A DNA stretch of 64,000 nucleotides from the NCBI GenBank assembly GCA_963680875.1, contig OY804585.1, positions 49,523,085-49,587,084 on the forward strand, read 5' to 3'. Shown piece after piece: positions 13,969 to 25,600 of the stretch (position 1 is the first letter of the stretch; each line of letters begins with the position of its first letter). Source of the stretch: Bathymodiolus brooksi. Its lineage: Eukaryota > Mollusca > Bivalvia > Mytilida > Modiolidae. The notes beneath the pieces were generated by a model, which was given only the letters and a program-made list of their open reading frames with translations, did no database searches and was not told where the DNA came from. The position numbers and the translations under genes were made by a program.

Positions 13969-14415
13969 AAGATTGGGAGCCTCTGAGTCAACGAAGAGCC
14001 AAAAACAGAGTCACCATGCTATACAAGATCATTAATAACCAAGTGACTATAGACCCAAACACATACTAAAACAAAAGTGACACACGTACTAGAGGGGAAC
14101 ATAAATATAAACAAATTGCAACTTCAAAAAACATATATAAGTATTCTTTTTCCCCCCGCACCATCAGAAGTTGGAACTACCTCCCGGCAGCAGTAGCACA
14201 GGCTACAGACCTTGACAGCTTCAGGTCTGGTTTGGAGGGTATACAATTCCCTCCAGCCTTCATGTAATTCCACTTGTTAAATTGTAAATAATTATGTAAT
14301 TATGTAAATATATTTTTATCAATCTATAAATTCAAAATTTATAGTCTCCACGCCGGGATAATTTTACTCGATCCTTCGAGTCTATCCTGTATTTGGAAGA
14401 AGAAGAAGAAGATTA
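13969..14415 (+). mobile_element. 5'-truncated LINE: RT C-terminus, 3' UTR and (GAA)n tail
   Basis: Translation from 13969 gives DWEPLSQRRAKNRVTMLY at the start, one in-frame stop near 14066, and then SPRTIRSWNYLPAAVAQATD and a stop at 14264-14266. This is the conserved C-terminal end of a second, different non-LTR reverse transcriptase. The 3' UTR (14267-14397) ends in an aagaagaagaagaag microsatellite tail, as LINE 3' ends often do. Truncation at the 5' end is typical of incomplete reverse transcription. Confidence 0.8.
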
Positions 14416-15989
14416 GTGGTATTTACATACTGACAAACCCGGTTATTTATAAATGACCCAACCGGTTTGTATACATGTTTACATTTTGACCAAGCCGGAT
14501 TTCAAAAACATCTGTTGACATCATGTTTTAGGGTATAACTAGTTACTAATTTACTTTTCATCAACAAAATAGTATTTTTAAGTAAAATCAATCATTCATC
14601 AATATTTTTTTCTTTTTGGGCAACATTTAATTCATTCGTAAATGCAAGATATAGCGATATTTCAGTTGATTGTAATGATTTTGAAGCCGGATTCCTTATA
14701 ACTTATAGAAAAATCTAATTTTACACTGCAAAAATAAATGATAATTGGACAAAAAATGAAATTAATAATAATAACAATCATAAAGCATCATAATTCAAAA
14801 CATTATATACACAGTATATTTATAAATACTTACGATAATTATCCGTGTCTGCTTTAAAAATACCGCTTTAAAATATCCCGGATGTTGACCAAACATTTTC
14901 GATCGGAGCTCTTTGACGACAGTGAATTATAGCTGGCAAAAAGTAAAATCATAGACAAATGCGATCAATGTCAAGTTCTATTATACCTTTGACAAGGTGT
15001 GCTCGATACAACCTTAAGTGGGTTATGATTTAATGTCATTTTCAGAAATATTTTAGTTATTTGAAGACTTTTAGTTTAATTGGCGGGGAAACAGGAATAC
15101 CATAAAATCATACTTTGGGTACTTAATTATAGCTTCATAATGCCAGTAGCACAGTAAATTCGACATAGCATTGATGGACGCTAAGCAACCAATCAATCAA
15201 TCAATCAATCAATCAGTATTGATCATCTAGCACATTCTTTTTTGTTAAATGAAAAGAAAGTTAATACAGTGATTGGTCAACAATATCAACAAAACAAACA
15301 ATCTACGTCTCACCTCAACCACTGAACAGAAAAAGGACCATGAAACATGTCTATGAAAACTTGGGTTCTGGCTTTAATTTGGGCATTCACAAATATCGTC
15401 AACGCCAATTTAGATCATATAAACAAATTAAACAATCAATTAAAAACGACACATAGTCTTCCCACTTAAAAAAACCGCATGTAATCACTAAACATGTACA
15501 ACTTCAATATGGACAGTACTATAGCATGGTCAATCATTGTCCTTACAATATAAAACTCCGCGCGTTTCTAACCGTTTTGTAGCCCTCCCCCTCCCCTTCC
15601 CCCTTATTAGTAAGCAAACATGAGTCTCAAGAAAAAAAATCATTAAAAACGTTTACTGTACACGATTGAAAAAAACCGTATGTAGTTTTACATTATAGAA
15701 CTGTGAAAGTCAATGTTTGTATTTAAAAACGTAACATTTTAAGTATGAAAATTTAGAAATCTAATTTTATGTGTTTGGTGTTATGTATATATTCACGTTA
15801 TCGAGTCCTCATCCATATCATTGTGCTTACGTTTACCATTATCAGCTGTTGTTTATCAGTAAATTCCAGCCCACTTTACTATAAATAATGATATTTTAAT
15901 GCGCATGTCTTCCGATCAGGCTGATCGGATCACGGTTTCTGGCTTCAGTGTACTTGCTATTTAGGTTAATATTATGTGTCACTGCATGG
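14416..15989. other. Non-genic region with (AATC)n microsatellite
   Basis: AT-rich and without convincing coding sequence. A short (aatc)n run lies at about 15189-15215. A 25-bp inverted match to 11158-11190 is present near 14905. Confidence 0.45.
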
Positions 15990-17690
15990 CACCAAATTTT
16001 CACAATCTTGATTAGACTTCTCAAACTAATACAATTTAAACTCGTTCTTGTTAAGAGACATCATATAAAAGTGACGCATTGACAAATCATATAATAATTA
16101 ATGCGTCATTTAGTCATATATTTATTATTATTATTATTAGAAAATGATTATATCTTAAAAGCACACGGATATAAAAAAAAACCTTTTTCTTTTGAGTCAA
16201 CAATCTATATATATATATCTTTATTTCTCATAACCTTGGGTGAAATATCTACAGATGTACTTTAATTCTGTTTAAATTGATCTATTAAATTCATCTTAAC
16301 AACATTGCTCAACCATTTTTCTTATATACAATTCTGGTATAACCATATATATGATAAACCACTCTTTAATACTTAAAATATTTTGGATATTTTTTATCCA
16401 TAATGAAAAACCATCTCTTAAAAAATTATTGTTGTAAAATAATTTATAACATATGTGAGAAAGCTAATTACTTTGTTTTCCCATATGTATGGAAAACTGT
16501 TCGGGATAACAACACATAGAAATAAAGGCTATTCAACAATACAGAAGATAGTGATTTTTAGAATAGATTTTAAAGAAGAGCAAACTTGAATACAAAGGAG
16601 TGGGTATGATAAGGGTCGATGTTGGCCTAGTCTCAGAAACTGTTTATATAGATATAATATTAAACACAATCATTGAAAGGTAAGAAAAATATTTTTTTGG
16701 ATGATTTCACTTTGTCCTTTGTTGCTTAGCAACGTAAATGGATTTTTATAACCGAATGTTGATCTTTTTATTTTTTAAATCACAATTTATGTAACTGGAA
16801 TAATACTGCGCCCTCTATCGACATTATTCAGGTAACAATTTATGCTGCCAATGGAAAAGCCAGTCACATTCACCGGCGCATGTGCTAATGATATTATACC
16901 GAATGAATAACTAGCTCGTTTGTTAACAAAGTGAAAGAAGGAGGTTATGTTAGAATACACAATTTAAAATGTGTCCATGGATACGGATGCCCTGAAAAAC
17001 CCTTCACCCAATTTACTCCAAAATCTAGTTGATCTGTCATTTGTTGTTATAAACAACATATTCATAGGGATATATCAAATCAATTGGTTGAGGCTTCGAA
17101 CGTTATGGTACGGAAACAACGTTTGGACGGACGTACATCGCGTAAGTTCGTCCGAACGAGGTAACACGTAAACATCAAACAGAAAAGAAAAAATGACAAA
17201 TTAACGTAGACCTTGAGATGTCAAATCTTCTTAATTTTATTTTACCTGCATGCCTTAAAAAAACTAGAATACTATAAAAATAAAATAAATCATGAAAACC
17301 TATGAAATCACTGTATGGCTAGAGGTTCAGATATTTTTTTTTCTTTAAATTAATAATACCTGAGATACAACATCTTATAGTGGGGGAAAACAGACAACAC
17401 AATGGCCAAAAGAAATGTACTATCGGGGAATCATATAATGCCCGCATATGATTGTTAAGCTATATCTAGTAGCTGATGTCTAGTCTTAAAGGCACAACAT
17501 TTTATTCGAACTCTCAGTTAACAGTGACCTAACCATTAGTAAATAATGTTATAAATCTGTGTTTATTGCACAAATTTATGGACCTAAAATATATATTTAA
17601 AATCATAAAAGTTGTCATATATTTAATTGATGTCACAGACTTCGGTGAACTCACTCACACCTAAGAAAAGTTTGAACATACCAAAGAGGT
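15990..17690 (+). repeat. Segmental duplication, copy A
   Basis: 15995-16110 matches 18003-18120, 16125-16205 matches 21508-21600, and 17520-17685 matches 21830-21965, all in direct orientation. Copy B is interrupted by the Helitron-like element and has lost about 1.1 kb of the middle. Within copy A, 16210-17500 shows no recognisable gene; the open frame at 16971-17171 has no motif. Confidence 0.65.
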
Positions 17691-17810
17691 AATCAAAAGC
17701 CGTAAATCGAAGAAGTACAGACAATGGCTAAACGAAAATAGACAAAACGGACAAACAATGATGTACACAGTAAATTAAAGATTGAGCAACACGAACCCAA
17801 ATAAAACGGG
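17640..17810 (-). repeat. Dispersed ~170-bp repeat
   Basis: The reverse strand reads gggttcgtgttgctcaatct-like, then tgtttgtccgttttgtc, ttagccattgtctgtacttc, gatttacgg and acctctttggtatgttc. Diverged copies lie at 59840-60015 and 61005-61160 (plus) and at about 33010-33140 (minus). Confidence 0.6.
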
Positions 17811-17999
17811 GGGGCAGGGGTGAACTTAGGTGCTTCGGAAGGGAAGCCGCTTCCTGCTCCACATGTTTCAACCTAAGGCTAAATGATGTTAGCGCGAAAT
17901 TGTCACTTAGTTGTTGGTCGTTTATTATTGTCGAGTGTTTGCTAAAATAATAACACACACATGTATTTTCCCCGCTATAATACTGCAAAAACGACACCC

Positions 18000-18143
18000 T
18001 GCAGTTTTCACAATCTTGCTTAGACTTCTCAAACTAATGCAATTCAAAACTAGTTCTTGTTAAGAGACTTCATATACAAGTAACGTATTAAATGCAATCA
18101 TGCAAATTATATAATAAACCATGCCACATTTATACATATATTT
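18000..18143 (+). repeat. Segmental duplication copy B, left part
   Basis: It matches 15995-16120, starting with ttttcacaatcttg and acttctcaaactaat. It ends at the junction with the Helitron-like element. The empty site in copy A reads through from catatatttat to ttattattagaaaatg, which supports the insertion boundary. Confidence 0.65.
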
Positions 18144-21100
18144 ATACCCCCGCTCCCCGAAGGAGGAGGGGGGTATACTGTTTTACCTCTGTCCGTCCTT
18201 CCTTCCGTCCTTCCGTCCGTCCAAGATATTTTTCGTCGCATTTTTCTCAGTAACTGTTGATGGCAGAAATCTGATATTTGGTCACAAGCGTCATATAGGT
18301 ATACAATATCATGGGAAGCGTTTTTGGACCGGTCAGAGTCCTACTTCCTGTTTGCCGATTTTGTTGATTTTTATACACATTTAACATACATTTGTATATG
18401 CACATTTTTCGTCGCATTTTTCTAAGCAACTATTGATGACAGGAATCTGATGTTTGATCACAAGCTTCATATATGTATGCCATATTGTGGGAAGCGTATT
18501 TGGACCCGTCAGATTCCTACTTCCTGTTTGCCGACTTAGTTGGTTTTTATACACATTGAACATATATGCACATTTTTCGTTACATTTTTCTCCGCAACTA
18601 TTGATGGCAGAGATCTGATATTTGGTCACAAGCTTCATATAGGTACCCCATATCGTGGGAAGCGTTTTTGGACCCATCAGAGTCCTACTTCCTGTTTGCC
18701 GATTTTGTTGATTTTTATACACATTTAACATACATTTGTATATGCACATTTTTCGTCGCATTTTTCTAAGCAACTATTGATGACAGGAATCTGATGTTTG
18801 ATCACAAGCTTCATATATGTATGCCATATTGTGGGAAGCGTATTTGGACCCGTCAGATTCCTACTTCCTGTTTGCCGACTTAGTTGGTTTTTATACACAT
18901 TGAACATATATGCACATTTTTCGTTACATTTTTCTCAGCAACTATTGATGGCAGAGATCTGATAGTTGGTCGCAAGCTTCATATAGGTACCCCATATCGT
19001 GGGAAGCGTTTTTGGACCCATCAGATTCCTACTTCCTGTTTGCCGACTTTGTTGATTTTTATACACATTGAACATACATTTTGTATATGCCCATTTTCAG
19101 TCGCATTTTTCTCAGCAACTATTGATGGCAAAAATCTGATATTTGGTCACAAGCTTCATATAGGTACCCCATATCGTGGGAAGCGTTTTTGGACCCATCA
19201 GAGTCCTACTTCCTGTTTGCCGATTTTGTTGATTTTTATACACATTTAACATACATTTGTATATGCACATTTTTCGTCGCATTTTTCTAAGCAACTATTG
19301 ATGACAGGAATCTGATGTTTGATCACAAGCTTCATATATGTATGCCATATTGTGGGAAGCGTATTTGGACCCGTCAGATTCCTACTTCCTGTTTGCCGAC
19401 TTAGTTGGTTTTTATACACATTGAACATATATGCACATTTTTCGTTACATTTTTCTAAGCAACTATTGATGGCAGAGATCTGATAGTTGGTCACAAGCTT
19501 CATATAGGTACCCCATATCGTGGGAAGCGTTTTTGGACCCATCAGACTCCTACTTCCTGTTTGCCAACTTAGTTGGTTTTTATACACATTGAACATATAT
19601 GCACATTTTTCGTTACATTTTTCTAAGCAACTATTGATGGCAGAGATCTGATAGTTGGTCGCAAGCTTCATATAGGTACCCCATATCGTGGGAAGCGTTT
19701 TCGGACCCATCAGATTCCTACTTCCTGTTTGCCGACTTTGTTGATTTTTATACACATTGAACATACATTTTGTATATGCCCATTTTTAGTCGCATTTTTC
19801 TCAGCAACTATTGATGGCAAAAATCTGATATTTGGTCACAAGCTTCATATAGGTACCCCATATCGTGGGAAGCGTTTTTGGACCCATCAGAGTCCTACTT
19901 CCTGTTTGCCGATTTTGTTGATTTTTATACACATTTAACATACATTTGTATATGCACATTTTTCGTCGCATTTTTCTAAGCAACTATTGATGACAGGAAT
20001 CTGATGTTTGATCACAAGCTTCATATATGTATGCCATATTGTGGGAAGCGTATTTGGACCCGTCAGATTCCTACTTCCTGTTTGCCGACTTAGTTGGTTT
20101 TTATACACATTGAACATATATGCACATTTTTCGTTACATTTTTCTAAGCAACTATTGATGGCAGAGATCTGATAGTTGGTCACAAGCTTCATATAGGTAC
20201 CCCATATCGTGGGAAGCGTTTTTGGACCCATCAGACTCCTACTTCCTGTTTGCCAACTTAGTTGGTTTTTATACACATTGAACATATATGCACATTTTTC
20301 GTTACATTTTTCTAAGCAACTATTGATGGCAGAGATCTGATAGTTGGTCGCAAGCTTCATATAGGTACCCCATATCGTGGGAAGCGTTTTCGGACCCATC
20401 AGATTCCTACTTCCTGTTTGCCGACTTTGTTGATTTTTATACACATTGAACATACATTTTGTATATGCCCATTTTTAGTCGCATTTTTCTCAGCAACTAT
20501 TGATGGCAAAAATCTGATATTTGGTCACAAGCTTCATATAGGTACCCCATATCGTGGGAAGCGTTTTTGGACCCATCAGAGTCCTACTTCCTGTTTGCCG
20601 ATTTTGTTGATTTTTATACACATTTAACATACATTTGTATATGCACATTTTTCGTCGCATTTTTCTAAGCAACTATTGATGACAGGAATCTGATGTTTGA
20701 TCACAAGCTTCATATATGTATGCCATATTGTGGGAAGCGTATTTGGACCCGTCAGATTCCTACTTCCTGTTTGCCGACTTAGTTGGTTTTTATACACATT
20801 GAACATATATGCACATTTTTCGTTACATTTTTCTAAGCAACTATTGATGGCAGAGATCTGATAGTTGGTCACAAGCTTCATATAGGTACCCCATATCGTG
20901 GGAAGCGTTTTTGGACCCATCAGATTCCTACTTCCTGTTTGCCAACTTAGTTGGTTTTTATACACATTGAACATATATGCACATTTTTCGTTACATTTTT
21001 CTCAGCAACTATTGATGGCAGAGATCTGATAGTTGGTCGCAAGCTTCATATAGGTACCCCATATCGTGGGAAGCGTTTTTGGACCCATCAGATTCCTACT

Positions 21101-21503
21101 TCCTGTTTGCCAACTTAGTTGGTTTTTATACACATTGAACATATATGCACATTTTTCGTTACATTTTTCTCAGCAACTATTGATGGCAGAGATCTGATAG
21201 TTGGTCGCAAGCTTCATATAGGTACCCCATATCGTGGGAAGCGTTTTTGGACCCATCAGATTCCTACTTCCTGTTTGCCGACTTTGTTGATTTTTATACA
21301 CATTGAACATACATTTTGTATATGCCCATATTTAGTCGCATTTTTCTCAGCAACTATTGATGGCGAAAATCTGATATTTGGTCACAAGCTTCATATAGGT
21401 ACCCCATATCGTGGGAAGCGTTTTTTGACCCGTCAGATTCCTACTGCCTGTTTGCCGAAGAGCGGGGGTATCATAAGTGAGCATTAGCTCACAGTTCATC
21501 TTG
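18144..21503 (+). mobile_element. Helitron-like non-autonomous element (copy i) with satellite core
   Basis: The 5' end carries a hairpin (CTCC-ccgaa-GGAG) followed by ggggggtatactg and a gtccgtcc-rich run. The core is a ~172-bp tandem array. The 3' end reads agcgggggtat, then GTGAGC-atta-GCTCAC (21477-21492), 7 nt, then CTTG (21500-21503), then T. A subterminal hairpin followed by a CTRR-like terminus and a 3' flanking T is the known Helitron 3' arrangement; CTTG is one base off. No Rep/helicase is encoded. Both junctions agree with an unoccupied duplicate at about 16.1 kb. Confidence 0.6.
18215..21455. repeat. ~172-bp satellite with 689-bp higher-order repeat
   Basis: About 19 monomers, each containing tcagcaactattgatggcag, gtcacaagcttcatataggt, catatcgtgggaagcg and cctacttcctgtttgccga. 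Variant-specific landmarks recur at 19112, 19801 and 20490, exactly 689 bp apart (four monomers). Earlier spacings are 344 and 521 bp (two and three monomers). Open frames on both strands are satellite artefacts. Confidence 0.92.
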
Positions 21504-21970
21504 TTTTTAAAATTATTATTAGAAAATGATTATACAAAATGTATCTTTTAAAAAAGCACACGGATATAATATTTTTTTATTTTGTTTTGGGGTTGACAAT
21601 CTTTACACAGAGAACACGTGTTGTCAACTCAGTTTTAATTATGAGGCTCAAGAATGCATTCCATAACCTGTGACCTAATGCGAATTCAATCCGTGATCTA
21701 ACTGGAAGCTTTCTCAGAGGTGATCATCAGCTACTTCACCTCATAGTGATCCTTAGCAGATAAGTGAAGCCAAAACGATGGCTCCTCTGAAACTCCCTTT
21801 GAATACCCTTAGTAAATTTTATGACTAAAACATTTTTAATATGTTATAAATATATGTTTATTGCACACCTGTATTGACCTAAAATGTCGATTTAAATTCA
21901 TAAATGTTATCAGATATTTAATTGCCGTCACAGATTTCGATGGACTCACTCATCCCTAAGAAAAGTAATG
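21504..21970 (+). repeat. Segmental duplication copy B, right part
   Basis: 21508-21600 matches 16125-16205 (ttattattagaaaatgat and aaagcacacggatata). 21830-21965 matches 17520-17685 (ttaattgccgtcacagattt versus ttaattgatgtcacagactt; actcactcatccctaagaaa). The middle 21610-21820 has no clear counterpart. Confidence 0.6.
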
Positions 21971-21972
21971 TA

Positions 21973-22951
21973 CAGGGTGGGCCAAAAGTAGGCTTACACT
22001 TAGTAGGTATGCACTTTACATTTTTTTTAAACATTCTTTTACATTTATATTTATTTGTTGCAATCATATTTGTTCAATACTGTTTATGTACATTTGTTTA
22101 ACACTTTACTTACATTTATTTAGCACAATTTAATCTCTTAAGTGCTCAAAATGTCCTCCTTCAACATTGCAACATTCCTCGAACCTCTCCAGAACACTAT
22201 GACACACGGCACGACACAAATCCCGATCTGCATCAATTTCAGTAAATGCTTCTGAGATGTACTCTTTTAATTTGTCTACTGTGTGGGGATTTCATAAGCC
22301 TTGTTCTTTACTACACCCCAAAAAAAGAAATCCATTGGTGTTAGGTCGGGTGAAAGTGGTGGCCATTCGATACTGCCCCTTCTTCCAAACCAACGCTGTG
22401 GAAAGGTTTGGTTAAGGTAGTCCCTTACTGCCAAAGCATAATGGGGAGGTGCTCCATCTTGCTGAAAGAACAGTTCGGCGAAGTTAGCTCTGATTCTGAA
22501 CTGTGGCACTACCAGGTCACGAAGCATTTCTATGTAATTCGACCCATCCACAGTTCCATCAAAGAAAACTGGTCCGACAACACCTTTGCTGGACAATGCA
22601 CCCCACACGGTGACGCCAGGCTGGTTCGGTTGAGACATAATGGTAAAATGAGGATTTTCATCAGCCCAGTACACGCATTTATGCCTGTTCACGTGACCTG
22701 ACAATTTGACCAGATGATCTTATCCAGAAGGTCTGGCTGCTCCATAGCGATTTGGTCACGCACCATTTCGCAGATTTTCAATCGGCGATCTGGGTCGTCC
22801 TCCAAAGACCACGTACCATAAAAGTTGAAACCGAAATTGGAGGAAATTCCCAAAATGTGAATAAGGGATATGGAATACTGGTTTGGAATTATGATTTGGA
22901 TAAATTAGATCTAAAACGTGAAACAGTAAGCCTACTTTTGGCCCACCCTGT
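21973..22951 (-). mobile_element. mariner-type transposon with TA target duplication
   Basis: The terminal inverted repeats begin cagggtgggccaaaagtagg and are mirrored at the right end. TA flanks both sides (21971-21972, 22952-22953). At 979 bp it is shorter than a typical ~1.3-kb mariner. The transposase gene inside is broken. The right flank is a family 1 SINE missing its head, so the mariner probably landed at or in the SINE 5' end. Confidence 0.92.
22135..22830 (-). pseudogene. Broken mariner transposase, DD41D spacing
   Basis: The DDE transposase reads right to left. DDPDRRLKICEMVRDQIAME leads to EQPDLLDKIIWSN, where a conserved WSDE motif with the first catalytic Asp would be expected; here it is WSN followed by a disruption near 22700. 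The frame then resumes at SGHVNRHKCVYWADE and runs through QPGVTVWGALSSKGVVGPVF to FFQQDGAPPH (second Asp) and WPPLSPDLTPMDFFFWG (third Asp). There are 41 residues between the second and third Asp. Another frameshift near 22285 precedes the C-terminus (HTVDKLKEYISEAFTE to GGHFEHLRD, stop near 22137). It cannot be active. Family knowledge: 34-residue spacing is classic mariner, and 41 residues marks a separate, rarer Tc1/mariner branch (rosa-like). Confidence 0.88.
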
Positions 22952-22953
22952 AT

Positions 22954-23275
22954 AATAGTTAGCATGTTCGCCTCGAGTGTGGTAGATCATGGGTTCTATG
23001 TCATGTCGGGTCAAATCAAAGATTATGAAATTGGTATTTACTCTTCCCCTCCTAGCACGCTGCATTTAGGAGTAAGAGCAAAGACTGGTTGGCTCGGAAT
23101 CACAATAACGTGTCCGAGTGAAGCGAAACGTCTACCAGTGGACTGTTCAGTTTGCTAGCAGTATAACAGTCTAACTAAGCGTGTTGGTCTAGTACAAAGT
23201 GGACATCATCATCATCATCATCAGCATCTCATCTAATCATATAACTTGTTCTCGCGTTTAAGCAAAAATCACTCC
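22954..23275 (+). mobile_element. tRNA-headed SINE, family 1, head truncated
   Basis: It starts inside box A (agttagcatgttcgcctcga) straight after the mariner. The full body follows, then the tail gcgtgttggtctagtacaaa, a (cat)n run at 23205-23222 and a ttgttctcgc segment. Confidence 0.8.
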
Positions 23276-23447
23276 TAAATATGCACTGAATATTTGACAC
23301 TGGGCGCACATCAATTAACAACAATCTTGATTCTTCCATCAAAGGTGAGTACTTATGTGACTTCCATGATATAACTAGAACATTGTTTTAATTACTACTA
23401 ATACAAACGTAGATATTAAATTAAGTGTGCACGACGCGTTTCTGGAA

Positions 23448-23745
23448 TAACCTTCATCAGGTACGCTCAGAATAACCTTCATCAGGTACGCTCAGAATAA
23501 CCTTCATCAGGTACGCTCAGAATAACCTTCATCAGGTACGTTCAAAATAACCTTCATCAGGTACGCTCAGAATAACCTTCATCAGGTACGCTCAGAATAA
23601 CCTTCATCAGGTACGCTCAGAATAACCTTCATCAGGTACGCTCAGAATAACCTTCATCAGGTACGCTCAGAATAACCTTCATCAGGTACGCTCAGAATAA
23701 CCTTCATCAGATACGCTCAGAATAACCTTCATCAGGTACGCTAAA
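23448..23745. repeat. 25-bp minisatellite, about 12 copies
   Basis: The unit is ccttcatcaggtacgctcag plus aataa, nearly perfect, with single-base variants at about 23541 and 23711. There are no spacers between units, so it is not a CRISPR array. Confidence 0.95.
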
Positions 23746-23825
23746 AATCGAAAGATTGGAACGCCAAATAACTTGTGAGTAATAAAAACCAAAGTGCCTA
23801 AACAGGATATCCAAAATCGGCTATG

Positions 23826-23976
23826 GTCACCTAGATGTCTGAGGGAGGTGGTCACCTAGATGTCTGAGGGAGGTGGTCACCTAGATGTCTGAGGGAGGTG
23901 GTCACCTAGATGTCTGAGGGAGGTGGTCAACCTAGATGTCTGAGGGAGGTGGTCACCTAGATGTCTGAGGGAGGCG
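23826..23976. repeat. Second 25-bp minisatellite, six copies
   Basis: The unit is ggtcacctagatgtctgagg plus gaggt, six copies, one with an extra a. It lies 80 bp from the other 25-bp minisatellite but is unrelated in sequence. Confidence 0.93.
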
Positions 23977-24122
23977 AATCTTAGTTTTATTAAGAAAGGA
24001 TGTAGATGTAAATGACATGACATTACACCAAAACATAAATTAAATTGAAAGAACAGTGTTTTATTGCTGCTCACAAGGCGGCATAATAGGATCTTCACCA
24101 ATGAGCATAACTCATACACTGA

Positions 24123-24184
24123 CAGGGCCTTAACTACCATTGAGGCAGACGAGGCATTTACCTCGTCTGATTTTCTAGGGAAAA

Positions 24185-24226
<42 letters not shown>

Positions 24227-24618
24227 AGAAGAAAGACTGAAAGCCAACTTCAGATTTAGTCAAATCGCCCCACTACAAAATCGCCCCCACATTTTAATGT
24301 ACATGTACATGTATAATGTTCTGTCATTTGAAATTATTCGTTAAAATATTATTTTAAGAATCAATCAGTTGAGTTATGCTTAATTTACCATAGAAGCTGC
24401 GACGGCATGGTCGCTATTTACGATAATAACTGGTCTAAAGCGTCTCAATAATATAGAAATCGATTAAAAAAAGCGTTATTTTGGGCCGCTAAGTCACAAT
24501 TTTCGGCCGGGGGGGGGAGGGGGGGGGTTCGCCCCTACAGAACCCCTTACATGGTGGCTTCAATCGGCGGTTCCCATACCACTGCCTCCCCTGTTTTAAA
24601 CACCTAGTTACGACCCTG
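24123..24618 (+). mobile_element. Non-autonomous DNA transposon with CAGGG termini
   Basis: The left end cagggccttaactacc and right end cctagttacgaccctg form imperfect inverted repeats. The interior holds a small hairpin (cagacgagg / cctcgtctg), a (ga)n run plus G-tract at 24187-24226, and a G-rich stretch near 24510. The right 300 bp matches 4786-5059. No clear target-site duplication was found. CAGGG-type termini suggest hAT-like, by inference. Confidence 0.55.
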
Positions 24619-24724
24619 CCTCGAAGTGAGTGTGAAACACCTCCTAGCTAGGTCTGCATAGCGGTTCTCTTTACTTCTGTCAATAAACGCCACACATAGA
24701 CATCCTTGTGGTTTATAGATATGG

Positions 24725-24950
24725 TTTTTGGTGTATATAGTAAGTACATATCATATGAAAATGCTTTATCTTGATTGGATGATTAGTGTGAACTATTTTT
24801 GAACAGTACACTTGACAACGGGTGACTATACCTAGCGACCAGTTTCAAACGATTTCCAGCGGGCACTATATCTGTGGCATACATGTAAATTTTCTCGTGT
24901 TATTTTTACATATTTTTGGCAAGATTTAAATCCGTTAAAATAGACGGTGC
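24725..24950 (+). repeat. Dispersed repeat, inverted copy of 10.0-10.2 kb
   Basis: See 10005-10225. Here it lies just left of the first Harbinger remnant. It is odd that relatives of both flanks of the 75-bp satellite (4786-5059 and 10005-10225) sit within 650 bp of each other at this site. Confidence 0.7.
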
Positions 24951-24955
24951 CTTAA

Positions 24956-25600
24956 GGCCCTGCTACACGGTAAAGAAAGTATCGCGATACTTGTATCATG
25001 CAACTTTTTGCATCATGATCCTTGTCAGTTTACACACTAAATCAAGTAGCATGTTTCATGGGAAATTGATCCACCAAAATGGAGAATCCTGACAATGAAG
25101 ACATTATCATCCCTGTTTGTATTTTGCTAATTGCTGCTGGAATTCAGCAATACCGAGGGAACCGTTTCGTAAGATTGTGGGTTAGATCTTGGATTGCCAG
25201 GAGAAACCAATATGGGGCATACCATGCCGTGGTACAAGAATTATCATCGGAGGACCAAAATGGTCTCAAGAACTTTTTAGGATGGATATGGCTACCTTCA
25301 ATGAACTACTTGAAATGGTCACACCAATAATTAAGAGAAGAGATACCTTGATGAGGGATTCAATTTCAATGTGATTATATTTGTTGATGATGTTCTAACC
25401 TCCTGACATCAAACCACGATCTATGATTGGTCAGAGATAAAATGCATCGTGATCCTTGCTGTACAGAATAGATCATGTTCTATCCCAAAGTGTGTATCAT
25501 GCAACTTCTAAAAGTTGCATGATACAGAGTGATAGCACTGTTTACACTGTATTGTTTGGTTGATGATACAAGTATCGTGATACTTGCTTTACCGTGTAAA
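24956..25600 (+). mobile_element. PIF/Harbinger remnant, copy 1
   Basis: The left terminus ggccctgctacacggtaaag continues into agtatcgcgatacttgtatc. The right terminus is its near inverse (gatacttgctttaccgtgta). Left flank TTAA. The right end abuts the left terminus of copy 2, so the two copies are tandem or share a junction. It encodes a fragment of Harbinger transposase. Confidence 0.8.
25079..25374 (+). pseudogene. Harbinger (PIF) transposase N-terminal fragment
   Basis: The ORF opens with MENPDNEDIIIP and reaches RLWVRSWIARRNQYGAYHAV, VQELSSEDQNGLKNFL. It then shifts frame near 25277 to FRMDMATFNELLEMVTPIIK and RRDTLMRDSISM before a stop. This is the conserved N-terminal region (WVRPW.ARR...GAY...L..ED...NF.RM....F..LL..V.P.I) that precedes the DDE_Tnp_4 catalytic domain in Harbinger transposases. 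The catalytic domain is absent, deleted between here and the right terminus, so the element is non-autonomous. Confidence 0.85.

Noticed and set aside
18247..21487. Overlapping open frames of up to 172 codons on both strands
   Set aside because: Products of the ~172-bp satellite monomers and their higher-order duplication.
22276..22704. Active transposase starting at 22704
   Set aside because: The first codon there is TTG, the upstream frame is closed, and the true reading frame is broken at both ends.
23448..23976. Possible CRISPR array
   Set aside because: Units are head-to-tail with no spacers, and the sequence is eukaryotic.
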